A stretch of DNA of 64,000 nucleotides from Typhlomys cinereus (taxonomy: Eukaryota > Chordata > Mammalia > Rodentia > Platacanthomyidae). The stretch is taken from the NCBI GenBank assembly GCA_023101885.1, contig JALPQD010000016.1:13360395-13424394 (forward strand). The letters run 5' to 3'. Numbering within the stretch: position 1 is the first letter of the stretch; the number at the start of each line of letters is the position of its first letter. Below the pieces are notes generated by a model that made no database searches, had not been told where the DNA came from, and saw only the letters and a list, made by a program, of their open reading frames with translations. The position numbers were made by a program, and so were the translations under genes. Shown here piece after piece: positions 43,970-56,299 of this stretch.

Positions 43970-44640
43970 TTCATCTTCTGTTTTTATTCTTTTGTACTTT
44001 CATACACAAATACAATAATATCTACTGGTTTCAACTCTTTCTACCTAATTTCTTTCCTCTGTCCTGTACTACTTTAAATGTTCTCCTTTCTAGCCAGTTT
44101 CCCTCCTGCTTTTGTGTCTTTTATTTTTTTCAACCCATTGTGACCCACTGGGTTTTATCTGAGATACTTGCAATGGCAATTGCTGGAGCACCTGGTAGAG
44201 TATTGATATCTCATCTGTGGGTAAACCTTTGATGAAGGAAGTTCCCATTCCCTTGATTGGACTTGGCCTTCAATAGTTTCTCAGAGTGAAGTAGATTTCC
44301 TGAGATTTTTTCCCTCATTCATTGTGACTTTCCATATGTTGTGCAGTTCTAATGGGAGTTCCTATTGCTGAAATGAGTTCTTGGGTCAGCAGTCATTTCA
44401 TGATCAAAGGAAATTCCTACCATTGGGATCTTACACATACTTGCTCTGCTTCTGCAATGAGGGGTTTCTTTTTAGGGAAGTACACTCCACAATCACACAT
44501 TCTTTACACTTTAGCTAGTAGTGGCTCTCTAATTGCATATGGAAAAAAGCAAGAGAATATTTTTTGATCAAGTGATGCTCAAATTCCAATCTATGGGAAT
44601 ACTGACAACTGTTTATGAATAAGAATTTCCTTGCTAGAAA
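43970..44640 (-). mobile_element. Old L1 (Lx-like) 3'UTR fragment
   Basis: 'gtgacccactgggttttatc', 'ggtagagtattgatatctca' and 'tgggtaaacctttgatgaag' resemble the antisense 3'UTR of ancient rodent L1 families as I remember them. No ORF2 remains. Boundaries are approximate. Confidence 0.55.
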
Positions 44641-44689
44641 ATCTCATCTTAAATTTTATTTATGTATAATATCGGGAAGAGAGAAAGCA

Positions 44690-45055
44690 GGTGTCATAGT
44701 TTTAATGTGAGTTGTCCCCATGATTTCAAATGTTTGCATTCTTAACTGTTAATATTTGGGGAGGTCATGGCAACTTTAGGAGGTGGAGCCTTGCTGAAGG
44801 AAGGCACCTCACAGGGGGTGAGCCTTGCAGTTGGTTAGCTCCATCCTGCTTCTGTTAGTAGTCAGTTTTTGTAGTGTGCAACTTGCTTTCTCAGCCTCCA
44901 TGACGGATATAACTTAAATTGTCTCCAGTTTCTACAGTTTTTCAGTTGTTCTCCTCCAGAATGGATTGTATCTTCCCATGGAACCTTTACCCAAATAAAT
45001 TTCTCCATTCTCATCTCAGAGAATAACTGCCATAGCAGACATAACTGTGCATGAC
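44690..45055 (+). mobile_element. Old hAT-type or related rodent repeat
   Basis: 'aggaggtggagccttgctga', 'ggtgagccttgcag' and the end 'acccaaataaatttctccat' followed by 'gccatagcaga' are shared in diverged form with 58,185-58,540. The family name is uncertain (URR1/Charlie-type suspected). Confidence 0.5.
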
Positions 45056-46490
45056 ACTTTCTAAGATGTGGTTTGCATCACATATTGTCTACAAACTGCT
45101 AGCAATGCTTAATAAAAAAGGAAAGAGAGATGTAGAATGAGATAATTTTTATTCCCTCATCATCAACCGGACATATATTTAGGGGGTTGGTGAAGACAAG
45201 GAAAACTGCTATGCCCACAAGAATGGCAAAAGATTTAAGGAAACACGGGATTCTCCTGCAGGTGGAGAGAAACACAAATATCTGAGAAGCAGATTCTGGC
45301 CCATGATTTTGGTACTAAGGCTTCTGGAAAGGAAAGGCAGTGGTGGATGATCTTTAGCTCTGAGTTACCTCAATCAGCAGGAAATGGGTTTTTATCAAGA
45401 GACATTAATATACATTATTTCCTAACTACACTTTTGCCATGATCTCCTCAGTTGTTTCCTTTCTAATGTCATGAGACAAAGTTCTTGTAATGTTTAGAAA
45501 AAAGTAATTTTGATTTGCATCTGAATTCACTGTAAGATATTCAAAGGAGGATATTTAGGTCACAGTGAAAAGTTGGTGGGACTAGAGCTAAGGAACTGAA
45601 AATACAGTCAATATAAAGTTGTTAAGAGTAGTCTATATGGCTGTTATCATTTCATCTTTCAGTATCTAAAATAGAAGTAAGGAACAAGTTTTTTAGGATA
45701 TATGATGAGAAAATAATTTCATGAAATAGGATTTATGGACAAAAGGGGACTAACAATTTATTTCTAAGGTTTGGGAAAATGTATATATTATTAATTGAGT
45801 CTTTTTCAAAGGAGAGAGACAGAGAGAGAGAGAGAGACAGAGACATAGAGAAAAAATAAATAATCAAAGGACAACTGTGATGCCATCATGGGTTTTTTGA
45901 AAATAGATTAGCAAAATTGCCTAAATAGTACAGAATGGGAAAAAATTCTGCAAACCCACCTCCAACACCTATATTCTTCGGGTAGCTTATTTTTTAGTAT
46001 ATTTTTCTATTTCCTTTAACTATCCACAGACAGTAACATTTTCCTGCAGTGCATTTCTTGGTCAGGGTGCTTAAGAGCCTTCAGGTTTCTCCCTCATTCT
46101 ACATCTTCAGATTGGTATTTTTTCCAAACTGAATATGCATTCCTCTCATATGAACCTGTGTCCTTGTCGAATAAGAATCTTTGTCTTTTGTCTATCTGCT
46201 TCTCTCTTTGCCATATTTGTTGCAATAGTCCCTCTTTCCTGTCATCCTTCTCAGATCAATATTTTCCCCTTGGTGCAGTGCATGGGATTGTGGGATACAC
46301 TCACGTCAGAATACCAAATTACTAGCAAGCCATTAAGGAATCCTGTTTTTAAATAGATATAATCATTCAATTATGTGAAAGTGGGAAGAGCCATCTCTTT
46401 CTATCATATCCCAAACAACATCAAAGAGGCTAGATTTACCTCCTGTTATTTTACTTTAATGACTGATCAATTTGACTGTACTTCCATTCT
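45056..46490. other. Unique sequence with a GA array
   Basis: No gene is recognised. A (GA)n tract lies at 45,811-45,850. The 73-codon ORF at 46,135-46,356 has no domain. Confidence 0.45.
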
Positions 46491-46690
46491 GTGAGACAAA
46501 CAAAAGAACCTTTGTCTGCATTTCAGGGCCATTTGTCATTCCTCTGGCTTTCAAATCACACAGCTGAGATCAAAGGGAGTGGTGTTTACAGTTCAAAGCT
46601 GAGGAAACTCAGATCCTGCCTCTCTCTTCAGTATCACCTCAGCTGATTTGTATTGTGGAATATCAGAGCACTAGGATCAATAAGATAACT
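46491..46690. promoter_or_regulatory. Candidate regulatory block: paired SOX-like sites plus TCF/LEF site
   Basis: 'acaaaagaacctttgt' (about 46,500-46,515) is an inverted pair of SOX-type cores, and 'agatcaaaggg' (about 46,567-46,577) is a near-consensus TCF/LEF site. The region is free of recognised repeats. A function is inferred from motif spacing only. Confidence 0.25.
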
Positions 46691-46784
46691 AGTTCCCATA
46701 ATATTTTTCCTTCAAAATGGTCATCAAAATAATGAATGCAAGTGTGGGTTCCAAGGCAAGTAAGTTTCAAGTGATTTGCAGTGT

Positions 46785-46850
46785 AGTTTGCCAGATAGTT
46801 TTCCACATCTGTGCCTAGGTTTCATGAGTGTAAAATAAAGGAATAGGGAT
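46785..46850 (+). mobile_element. MIR fragment
   Basis: 'catctgtgcctaggtttcat' and 'gtaaaataaaggaatagg' follow the conserved MIR core order (compare 'ctgtgcctcagtttcctcat'). An ancient mammalian tRNA-derived SINE. Confidence 0.6.
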
Positions 46851-47515
46851 GGATCATTCTTGACATTTTCATTAGCAGATTAAAGTTCTTGATTTGCTAT
46901 TCGAGTAATAAAACAAATTAAATATACTTATCATGATCATCTTTAATCCACAAACAACATTTATAAATAAGAATATATCATGAATATGAACATAGAGATT
47001 TTCCAAAGAAAATATACAAATATTCTAAAAGAATATATGACATGAACAATTACTTACGACACTCTTTTGTTTTGTCACATTATCTCTATAATATCTTGCA
47101 ATAATTCTAAACATCAGACAATTGCTGTACTGTTGTTGTTAATAAATTATGTCAATTTATTGATAAATGTAAAAATAATGAAAGTCTTATCTAATCCCCC
47201 AAGTAGTCACATTCAATGGCTTAGTACATATGTGATGGTATCAGTCCATTCTACCCAAGCTAATATTTATACTTGGATGTTAGCTGGAATACAGGTGTAT
47301 AAATGCACAGATCTGCATTTTCCCTTGTTCCAGACTGATAGACTGTGATTTGCATATTAATTTATGGCTCTTCCATGTCTCTGTACATTAATATACTTTG
47401 AAGTCTTTGTGCATCTGTAAATAACAACAAACACACTATTTATATAAATCCATCCCTTGATATATATATACAGTTTTTCATCTTAATGTGCCTATTTCTA
47501 GAAAAAATATCTTTT
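46851..47515. other. Unique AT-rich sequence
   Basis: I see no gene or repeat. The ORF at 47,067-47,348 has no domain. Confidence 0.4.
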
Positions 47516-47519
47516 TTTC

Positions 47520-47735
47520 TTGAAAGAAATATTTATGAAGGTTCCAGTGGATAATGTGCTAGTACACAAACCTGAAAACCTGAGTTTAGTCCCCAGAGCC
47601 CATATACTGATCTGACTTTGAGGTTGTCCTCCAAACACATGTGTGTACCTACTTTCTCTCTCTCTTTCTCCTGTTCTCTCTCTCTCTCTCTGTGTCGTTC
47701 TCTTTCTTTCTCTCCTGTTCTTTTTCACCTCAAAA
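47520..47735 (+). mobile_element. B3-like SINE with pyrimidine-rich tail
   Basis: The head 'aaggttccagtggataatgt', the box-B-like 'aacctgagtttagtccccag' and 'tgaggttgtcctccaaacac' follow the B3 layout, with a (TC)n tail at 47,655-47,720. The Arg/Glu-rich minus-strand ORF at 47,498-47,755 is the complement of that tail. Confidence 0.65.
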
Positions 47736-47784
47736 AATACATTTTTTGCTTGCATGTTGCTGAAAAAAATTCATGACTAAATGA

Positions 47785-48152
47785 CTTATGGTGACAAGGA
47801 GACTTTATTTTGTCATATGATAGTTGGCAGAAGAGCTTCTACCAACACCAGGAACAAAACGAAGTGGCTACAGCATACCCAAAGGATTGCTGATAGAGAG
47901 ACAAACCACACTTGCCAGAAAATAAGTGTGTTCAAGTATTCAGAAATATGCCAAAGCACTGAGCCAGCTCCTGCCATCATGTCCACCTGCCCAGAGAATG
48001 ATCTCATCCACAAAGGGCTGTACTGTCCACATAAGTTAGATACTCCCTTGCAGGCTTATTCAAGAGCTTGCCTGAACTATTCATTCTTTACAAGTGTGCC
48101 AGAGCTTCAGCAATTGTCAAAGTGACATCTGTGGCTAACTGCCACAGTATTT
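47785..48152 (-). mobile_element. hAT/URR1-like repeat, diverged
   Basis: The end block 'gtcaaagtgacatctgtggc' and the internal 'cagagaatgatctcatccac' correspond to the 21.7-kb element with many changes. The 114-codon plus-strand ORF at 47,781-48,125 spans the element and has no transposase motif. Confidence 0.5.
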
Positions 48153-48260
48153 TAAAATATCTCTGAATATATTAATATAAATAAATATATATTATGAATA
48201 CATTTATATATACTATGTTAATATATACATTTACATATATATGTGTGGATATATGTATAT
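48153..48260. repeat. AT-rich low-complexity sequence
   Basis: Mixed ATATA, TATAT and ATTAAT words with little G or C; no exact unit. Confidence 0.8.
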
Positions 48261-50273
48261 GAGTCAATATTTCCTTAATGATGAACTTGTAGAACTGTAA
48301 TGTTGTATGTTACCTTAAAAATGAACATATATTTATAGTGGTAGAAATGAACTTTTGGCCTTTTGTTCTGTTATAATAACCAGCATCAATTTTTTATGTT
48401 AGAAATGACAAATAATTAAGAGTTATTACAACCGTTTTCCAGAGATAAGCTGGCCATCTTACTTTTTCCTTACAAACATTCCTTGTTCTCAGTGAAACTG
48501 AAACATTACAAAAGTAACAAAACCTATTTGGAGAAAAAAACAACTATCAGCAAATTTCAAATTTCCCTCCAACTATTGTATGATTTATTATTTATTCATT
48601 TTGCTCTTTATCCATTTTCTCACTTATTTCTTCTGTAAAGAAATGAGTTTTACATGTTAGTTATATCACAAAATTTGTATGGCAAATAAACATATTATTT
48701 TACCAGAGAGATTAGGAAAGGGAAGAATGTTATTTACAAAGTATCACTGAATTATTTTATTTACCATATTAATCTACATATGTCTGTTTCCAGCAGCTCA
48801 AGGGACTATTTTGATTTTAGTTGGGTAGACAAACATGCATGCTCACAGTGCTAGAGTTTAACGATTGTGGTCGGGCAAACCTTGATCAGCACCTAACATC
48901 AGCCACAGAGAAAACATCTTTCTTTCCTTATTTTTTTCTTGTCCCCCACAGGAAATTCATCTACTTGAGTTCAACCCAAGATGAGATGTAGCAGGTTATG
49001 AAGTAAGTAGTTACATTTGATGTTCTATCATTGTTTTCCACACTGAGTCGCTGAAATGAGCAAGAATAATTCACTTGAACTGTACTGGAGGTTGAATGGT
49101 AAGTCTTGGAAAAGGGAGAAACTATTATTTTTTTATAATTTTAGGTTAAAATAGTAAACCTTGGAGAACATTTAGTTTACTGTCACTGAGCTATACCCAC
49201 AATCCTTAGCATAGTTTTTCACAGTAAATATAAATGAGGGTGGGAAGGCAGAAATCCTGCTGAAGAAGAAGAGATGGATGGTCCAGTAGAAATTAATATC
49301 TATGTGGGTTCACTTGAGGTCAATAGGAAAGAAGGCATCTTCATAATTGATTGCTTTGACTAGAGCAGCTGAAAAACCCTAAAAATGCAAGAAATTGCTT
49401 TCATAATTATGGTACCCCTAATTTGAAGTTTGTGTGCTATTGCTCTAGACAAGCTGCAATCAAGATCTCAGTAGACTGTCTTCCTTATCATCCCTTTCAG
49501 TTTCCCATCTAAAATGTCAAGCTGAAAAAACATACTTTCAAGAAAGTATCTGCATATTGGCGGCTTCAGTTTTTCTGACCCTTGTAGACTACTTGTGATC
49601 TCCATGGGTAACAACCTTCAGTTATTTTAAATATTTTTGTCACTCAGTGATATAAAAGGCATCTGTTCAGAAACTATTAAAAACTCTCTTAAAATACTGA
49701 ACTGTCATCATTGGTAAGAGCAGAATAGAAAATGTAATGTTAAATTAGTTCAAATCTTATTGTAGAAAACCACAGGACAGAGTTCTGACTTCACCGAACA
49801 CCTCCACTAATTACAGGAAATACTCAATTGTGTCTTTGTAGTAAAAGCACTTGAGAAACACACAAGTCCAAACATCACATCTCATGGATTCCAAGAGCTA
49901 GTCCCAGCTTTTCTTACATGGCCAGTAAAGATCTATTTGATTTGCTAACTGGAAATAATGATATATACTTGTTTTGCTAGTTATATTATTTGTTTAATAG
50001 TGGAAACATTTTCTAAAACAAAGAGAAATAGGCTAGAAGAGGTAGAGGAAAATGAATAGATTATAAAAGTAATAATTTAAAACAAAGGGGGATGTTCAGG
50101 ATGCATTTGAGAATACAGAAAACATACAGGATATATGAGGGTTTGTTTTGCATCTCTCTTTTTGAAACATGAGTCACTTCTTTTCGCGAGGTACAATAAA
50201 TGTTCTTTCTAACCTGGATTAGGTTCTCTTGCTCTGTATCTGTCACAGGGCATTTTTCCTGTGGAAGTGCTCT
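48261..50273. other. Unique non-coding sequence
   Basis: I see no gene or confident repeat over 2 kb, one of the longest repeat-poor stretches in the window. Confidence 0.45.
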
Positions 50274-50288
50274 CACAGTGGGTTTATT

Positions 50289-50591
50289 TTTTATTTTTAT
50301 TTATTATTTATTCAATTGTGCGTGTATGCATGTGTGCGCGTGTGTGTATGTATGTGTGGGTATGTATGTATGTGTGTGTAGAACCACGGACGAATTCAGG
50401 AACCACCATGGACGCCTCCACCTCCTCCTTGTTTACTCTGCCCCGGGATTCACAGACTCCGCCCTACCAGGACCAGAAGCGCAGGCAGCCCCCGCTTCCG
50501 CCCAGCGTCTATACGTGGGGTCTAGGATCCGAACTCAGGACCTTCCATCTGCAAGGCAGAGGCTTAACCCCTGAGCCACCTCTCCAGCCCC
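50289..50591 (-). mobile_element. Young GT/CA-tailed SINE with TSD
   Basis: A minus-strand copy with a TG/CG tail (50,318-50,380), CpG-rich body and head complement 'ccacctctccagccccc'. The target 'cacagtgg(g)tttatt' is duplicated at 50,274-50,288 and 50,592-50,605. CpG retention suggests a recent insertion. ORFs at 50,200-50,647 are artefacts. Confidence 0.92.
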
Positions 50592-50605
50592 CACAGTGGT
50601 TTATT

Positions 50606-51520
50606 AGAGACTTTCTCTCCTCTGCTTTCCTCAGAACCACACTGTAAACACAGTGTGAGTATGCCTGTAACTGTATTTCCATTACATGTCAGGCATTACA
50701 TGACTCAGAACTTTGCATTTAGGGTAGATATTCCTGTTTGTTTGTTCGTTTTCTATTGTTTTAGATTCTTAGCTTTTTTGTTTTCTGAAAATGACTTGAA
50801 TTCTTTTTTCTTGTAGTATCAGCAATACTGTACTTTGCAGAGTCCATGGAGAATGAACTTTATTATTTATTTAATTATTTAATTATTTTATGTTTAATTA
50901 TTTCATGTATTACTTGCTGAATTTCATTTTCTTCACCCCATTTTCTTTCTCTCCTTCCCTGGCTGAACTCTCTCAATGAGTATGATCTCGTATGAGGACT
51001 TGAGGAGAACATCACTGCTGTAGGCCACTGAGGAGTAGCTCTTTAAGCACAGATGGGAAGGGGAACCATAGAAAATGTGAGAACTGTTACCAAGGAAAGT
51101 TGTGTAAACTGATGTTTAAATAAATGAATCTCTGAACGCTATTCAGCAAAGCCAATATATCAAAAAATGATGCTACAATTTGGATTTTACACTTCTTTGG
51201 AATTCACCATTGAAAAGAGTTTGGCATAGTTTACATTCCACTTACATGGGAAGATATGGATGGCAGAGAATAGCTTAGATAATCTGTGTCCATAGACAAC
51301 TATCAAAGAGAGATCCACTGTTCTCAGTGTTGTTACAACTCCTAATATGGGCATGAGACATCCAGCAAAAAAAAATCTATTCTCCCTTGAATAACTGGGC
51401 AAAACTCAACCAGTAGGCTACTATGGAATATGGTTATGGAGCAGAAATAAGAAATCGAAATATTTTAAAAGATTAAAAGAAGAGGGAGAAATGATGGACA
51501 TACTACTTTAGCTCTTTTAA
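50606..51520. other. Unique non-coding sequence
   Basis: No gene is recognised. A short ATTT-rich stretch lies at 50,860-50,910. Confidence 0.4.
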
Positions 51521-51618
51521 ATTTTCTTGAGACAAGATCAGATAGGTCTGGCTTGCTTTGAAATATTTCCAAGTGCTGGGATTGAGGATGTGAGACATCA
51601 TGCTGGGGCTTCCATTTA
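51521..51618 (-). mobile_element. B1-like SINE fragment
   Basis: 'cttgagacaagatc' followed by 'ccaagtgctgggattgagga' and 'tgagacatcatgctgggg' is antisense to the 7SL-derived B1 element, with an internal deletion. Confidence 0.7.
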
Positions 51619-52630
51619 GGTCTCAACAGTACAGATTCAGTACAGTTTTTTCCTATACCTTGAAATAATACTCATACATATTTTATAAACTTCTTGACTC
51701 AACATAGTTTATGTAACACAAATAAGTTATGTCCTGAAAATTATGAATTATCCATCAAACTATGGTCTTTGACATAATGATGTATAAAAAAGTATAGATA
51801 ATGCATTTTCATTTTTTATATTCCCCCATCAATGCAAACACACACACAAACACACATACACATATACACTTATACCACACATGTACACACGGACTTACAT
51901 GAGAAGATTCCATGAAGGATCTATCTACTCTGAAAATGAAGAAATCAAAGATCGAAGAGTATAATAGCTTGCTTATATCCTGTCAACCTCAGATTATATG
52001 AATCAAAGGGGAAATTTTCCTTTGAAACAATCTTTCTTGTGTAATATGCTGCCTGTCCATAGATCTAAAATACATTTAACTATAGAGGATGAGCTTAATG
52101 AGAAAACTACATCCTTCAGCAAAATTTAATTGCTTCATTTCTTTCAAAATGATAATAACTCTAAAAAATAGTCAATAATTTTTAAAAATCGAATGGGTTG
52201 TACTTTCAGATGGTACTTTGCCTACAGTATATTTTTTTAATTTAGAAATCATGGAAGGCAGGATATGCACATTTTCTACCTGACAGAAAGCACATCTGTT
52301 GATTAAAAGAGTATTTTCAAAACCATGTGGATATCTAGGCGAGGCAGGCTGAGAAGTCTCAAGTGAGATTCATCAAGAAGGAAGTACAACTATGCAGGCT
52401 TCTGACTGCAATAAATCAGACAGAACCTTTGGAAGTAAGAAGGACTTTTCTGTGATTACTCAAGGGGGAGTTTCAGCTGGAAAATAAGTGGTGTCCTCAG
52501 CTGAACTGAAAATACCAGGGGAGGAGGGAGAAGAGCCAGATTTTTCCAGGGAGCTCTCAATCAGTGATTTCACTATAAATGATTTTTCTGAATGTACAAA
52601 TGAACTAGGGTATGTCATAATTTTTGTGTG
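51619..52630. other. Unique sequence with a CA-rich patch
   Basis: Interrupted CACA units lie at 51,835-51,895. A weak MIR-like antisense stretch may lie at 51,940-52,015. No gene is seen. Confidence 0.4.
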
Positions 52631-52639
52631 AACTTCTTT

Positions 52640-52965
52640 CATACTCTGTATCAGATTCTCTTGATTATTCTAACAAATGGAATCAAGCTATGCGTTTTAT
52701 ACAACACGAATGTATTTTCTCACAGTTCTGGAAGTCAGCTGTCTAGCATCACTACAGTGCCAGATGAGAGAAAGTTTGATTTTCCTTGCTGTGGAATCTC
52801 TGAAGAAAGAATCCATCCCTTACCCCCTCAGTCTCCGGGTAACTGATGACATTTTTTTGCTTGGAAACTTGTCTACTTCATTTCTGAATCCACCTTCATA
52901 TCACTTTCACCTCTTTTCTCACACCAAGTCAGACATGATTATGTGGAGGCTCATTGAATGAAATT
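52640..52965 (+). mobile_element. Ancient eutherian repeat (DNA-transposon-like)
   Basis: 'tgtattttctcacagttctg' followed by 'gaagtcagctgtctagcatc' is the hallmark of a widespread ancient mammalian repeat that reads 'tttattctctcacagttctggaggctggaagtc' in humans (quoted in pieces from memory). The class is uncertain. Overlapping 72- and 94-codon ORFs (52,628-52,961) arise from it. Confidence 0.5.
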
Positions 52966-53184
52966 AAGGAAAAAATCTTCCCTTTCCTGTAAACACAGGA
53001 TTTGCAAAACCATTTTTCAGCCTGCTACATTATTGAAAATCTCCTTGTTCAAATATTTTTTACTCCTTACTCAAATTTCTTAAAAATATGTTATAATGAA
53101 TAAGAGAATATGATCTTATGAGAGAATCCTTACTAATTTTTCAGTAAGATAGTACATTTTCTTTTTTTACTAAACAAGAATTAA

Positions 53185-53285
53185 AACTGAATCTCTCCTC
53201 ATTATAAAGATTATAAAGACAATACTTGTAAAACACTTTATAAAAGTGTCTAACACAGGATAAATGCTCAGAAAAGTTTAACTTT
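53185..53285 (+). mobile_element. MIR 3' segment
   Basis: 'cttgtaaaacactttataaa' and 'gtgtctaacacaggataaat' then 'gctcag' track the MIR consensus end. Ancient and diverged. Confidence 0.6.
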
Positions 53286-53855
53286 TACAATGAACTATTC
53301 CCATTTCTCTGGCAATGAAAACCTTGCATATATATTGAGCCATCTTCTCTACCAAAGACACTGCATGTATTCAGTAATTTTTAATTTGATTCTCAATGTT
53401 TTATTAATCAAAGACATTTATCAAGGCTTTTCACAGCTGACTCAGCAAGAAATCACCAGTGTGTTTCCAGAGAATTGATGTGACTCCAGCCAAAAGAACA
53501 GGTATTTAACATTTTATTAACCAGCATGTTCCTATCAGACTAAAGTTCCACCTCTCAAAACACTTGATAAAAGTGTGAAAATGTTAAGAATTTTTTTAGT
53601 TCTGCTATGTATTCTAAACATCAGATTTTCTCTGAAAATCCTTTAAAAATCACATTTTTTTCATCATTCTTACATTCCAAGTTTTATTCCACCAATATTT
53701 AAAACTCCAGAGGAATAAAGCTAGAGCTTACTGGGGAATCTGACATCAAGAAGTTTGCTACCTTAAGATAAACACAACTTCACAATCAAAATAGCCATTC
53801 TCCAACCACCTCTGGAGAATGTGTGGGAAGAAAAGGTTATCACTAGAAATTTGTA
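53286..53855. other. Unique non-coding sequence
   Basis: I see no gene or confident repeat in it. Confidence 0.4.
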
Positions 53856-53879
53856 AAGACATGTGGTTTACTAATACCC

Positions 53880-54000
53880 TTTAGCTAGTTCTATTAGGCT
53901 GAGATTCATTGCCCATATCTATAATTTCAGACTTTGGTAAGCTAAGTGAAGGGAATTAAGAATTTGAGGCCAGTTTGACCCCCATAATGACATCCAGCTT
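53880..54000 (+). mobile_element. Diverged B1-like SINE
   Basis: 'gcccatatctataatttcag' and 'aatttgaggccagtttgacc' match the B1/Alu-type 7SL layout ('gcctgtaatcccag ... gttcaaggccagcctgg'). Confidence 0.6.
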
Positions 54001-54560
54001 CAAATTTGTGTGTGTGTATATGTGTATGTGAATTTAATATTCAAATCGGCCAATCATTTAGGTCATATGAATATAATTAAGGTGTTCATTTCATTGACAG
54101 AAGCAGATTGAGTCTTTCTCACCAGACCATAAAATTTTGAAGAGAGAACAGAGTGAAAAAGAGATTCTGTTATAATTTAATTGCCAAGTCTATTAATGTC
54201 AATCTATGTCTCTTATGATATGTTCTTATAGATTTTACAACATAATTTTCAACACTGCAATGACTTCTTTGCTTCTGAAAAATTTGCAAAAAATAAAGGT
54301 TCCTATGTACAAGACATGTCAAAGTCCAGCATCAGACAAATAGTGCTTAGAGATCTCATTTCTTAAATGACTACACTAATTCACCTCTATTTCCATTTCA
54401 GTGAGATTAAAATAGGGAACCAAAACACATGATGTTTATAAATTATTCTGCAGTATCACTCCTACAGACTGAGAACCCAGTTGCTTCATTGGGAGTGATT
54501 GCATTTCTGAGACAATAAAGTATGCCCCCTTCTGTGGATGTAGACAGACTGGATTGAAAT
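54001..54560. other. Unique AT-rich sequence
   Basis: I see no gene or repeat other than a short TG run at 54,006-54,030. Confidence 0.4.
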
Positions 54561-54569
54561 CTAAGTGAA

Positions 54570-54900
54570 CTAGATTTTCCATCACTGTAATACAATACCT
54601 TGAAAGAAGTTAAGAAAGAAAAGGTTATTGTTGTTTTATGATTCCAGAGGGATACAATGCATCATGGCATCATGGCAGGAAAACAAGGCAACAGACAGAC
54701 AAGGCATGGTGGCAACAGGAGGAAGTCATTTGCCCTGTATTTCTGCTTAAGAAGCACTAAAAGAGCAACAAGTAAGGCTGGGTTCTAAATCTTAAGAGTC
54801 CACCGCCCAATGACATCCTTCAGCAAAGTCCCATTTCCTGATGGTTCCACAACCTTTTCAAAGAGTACCAGTGGCTGCAGATCAAATATTGAAATACATA
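54570..54900 (-). mobile_element. hAT/URR1-class rodent repeat
   Basis: 'tgattccagagggatacaat', 'aggcatggtggcaacaggag', 'cttcagcaaagtcccatttc' and 'tcaaatattgaaatacataa' match, in order, a very common rodent DNA-transposon repeat. Strand is assigned by analogy with 38,935 and 60,655. Confidence 0.6.
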
Positions 54901-55034
54901 AGCCAGTGGGAGGATATTTCTCTTTCCAACCACAAAAAAAACGTCTTGACTAAGTTTACAGGTTGGCTTTGTGAAGTCAAATGCTTTGAACACTCAGTCT
55001 TTACCTTATTTTATGGATATATAAATGGGTAAAA

Positions 55035-55400
55035 GACATTTGATACCTGGAATTAGACTTCAAAACAGAGATCCCCCCTTGATAGATCTGAGGTTGCAAA
55101 CAGATCTAGAACAGCGATCCCACCTAGAATATTAATAGGATCTGATAAGAAAAACAGAAAATTGGACAGACCCCTAGTTGGTCTGAGACTGAATCAATCA
55201 AACTTAAATTCCTTCCCCTGCACTCCACCTGTTAAAAGCTCACACTCCTGACTCCAAATCAGTAGTAACTTCCATCTCGTGGGCAAATTGCTGCCCCCTC
55301 TCTGGAGTTTGGAGGAATTTCCTGAATAAACTTCAGTTTCCATGGATGAAGCCTGGGTTCCTGATCTACATTCCTTCCCTACCCCTCTTCTTCCTTTTTT
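55035..55400 (+). mobile_element. Possible solo LTR fragment
   Basis: A run of unusual composition with repeated 'agatct/agatcc' words, 'gcaaattgctgccccctctc' and a poly(A) signal in 'cctgaataaacttcag', followed by 'gggttcctgatctacattcc' and a CT-rich stretch. This order resembles a rodent ERV LTR, but no primer-binding site, partner LTR or internal sequence is present. The ORF at 55,194-55,448 (minus) is incidental. Confidence 0.3.
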
Positions 55401-55605
55401 CTCTAACAATATGGGATAAATAAAAATGCTTGAATACCACATGGACATATTATTTGCCCTACTGTCATGAGTTCTGATAGCTCATTATTAACTAGTGATA
55501 ATCAGACATGTTTAATAGAATTGTGAAATTCTTTAGAGGAAAAATATATTTATGAAGCAAGACTATAGTAACAAGGTCATATAAATATTCAATAACTCCT
55601 TGTTA

Positions 55606-55674
55606 TTTTTGTAAGATTTTATTTGTTATGTGTATGTGTGCATATACATATGTGTGCATGTATGTGTGTGTGCA

Positions 55675-55724
<50 letters not shown>

Positions 55725-55950
55725 GTGTACCCCTGTGAAGGAACAAGAGTGACTTCAGGAATCTTCCTCGATTGTTTCTACCTCCATTTTGCTTTGCTCT
55801 GGGATTTTCCAGGCTATGCCTACCAGGGCCAGAAGTGCAGGTCACAGTCTATTCTGCTGGTATTTTTACATGGGACCTGGAATCTAAACTCAGAACCTTC
55901 TGCTTGCTAGGCAGAGTCTTAACCCCTGAGTCATCTTTTCAGCCTATTCC
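55606..55950 (-). mobile_element. Older copy of the GT/CA-tailed SINE with long TG array
   Basis: TG-rich tail (55,628-55,725, with about 21 perfect TG units near the end), body ('cctaccagggccagaagtgc') and head complement ('taacccctgagtcatctttt' then 'cagcct'). The sequence has lost most CpGs compared with young copies. ORFs at 55,603-56,065 are repeat artefacts. Confidence 0.8.
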
Positions 55951-55974
55951 TTCTTATTTTAAGGTGTCATATTG

Positions 55975-56045
55975 TTCCTCTTATAAATATATATACATAT
56001 ATATTCCTCATATACACATATACATATATTTATATTTAAAAGATC
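55975..56045. repeat. (TA/CATA)n low-complexity sequence
   Basis: Imperfect ATATA and CATATA units, likely a decayed microsatellite. Confidence 0.75.
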
Positions 56046-56299
56046 ACACCTGTGATGCTATTTAACATTAAAGTTGTTCTGAGTCTTCTTCCAATCTTTC
56101 TGTAGTAATTTGCTATTGTGAGTGTTCCATTTGCAGTAGCAAAATGGAGTCGTCAAAAGATGCTTTTGCTTCAAATGAATCCATACAAATTCTTTCTACT
56201 CAAAAAAAATTGTCCTTATCTAGGATTAATTCCTTGGAAATTGCAGAGGGAGGTAGTATACAGGGAGTTTTAAGTAGAAAGAAGGAAAAAGGAAGATGA

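Noticed and set aside
43804..44232. 142-codon ORF with hydrophobic segments
   Set aside because: Overlaps antisense L1-like 3'UTR; hydrophobicity follows from T-rich codons.
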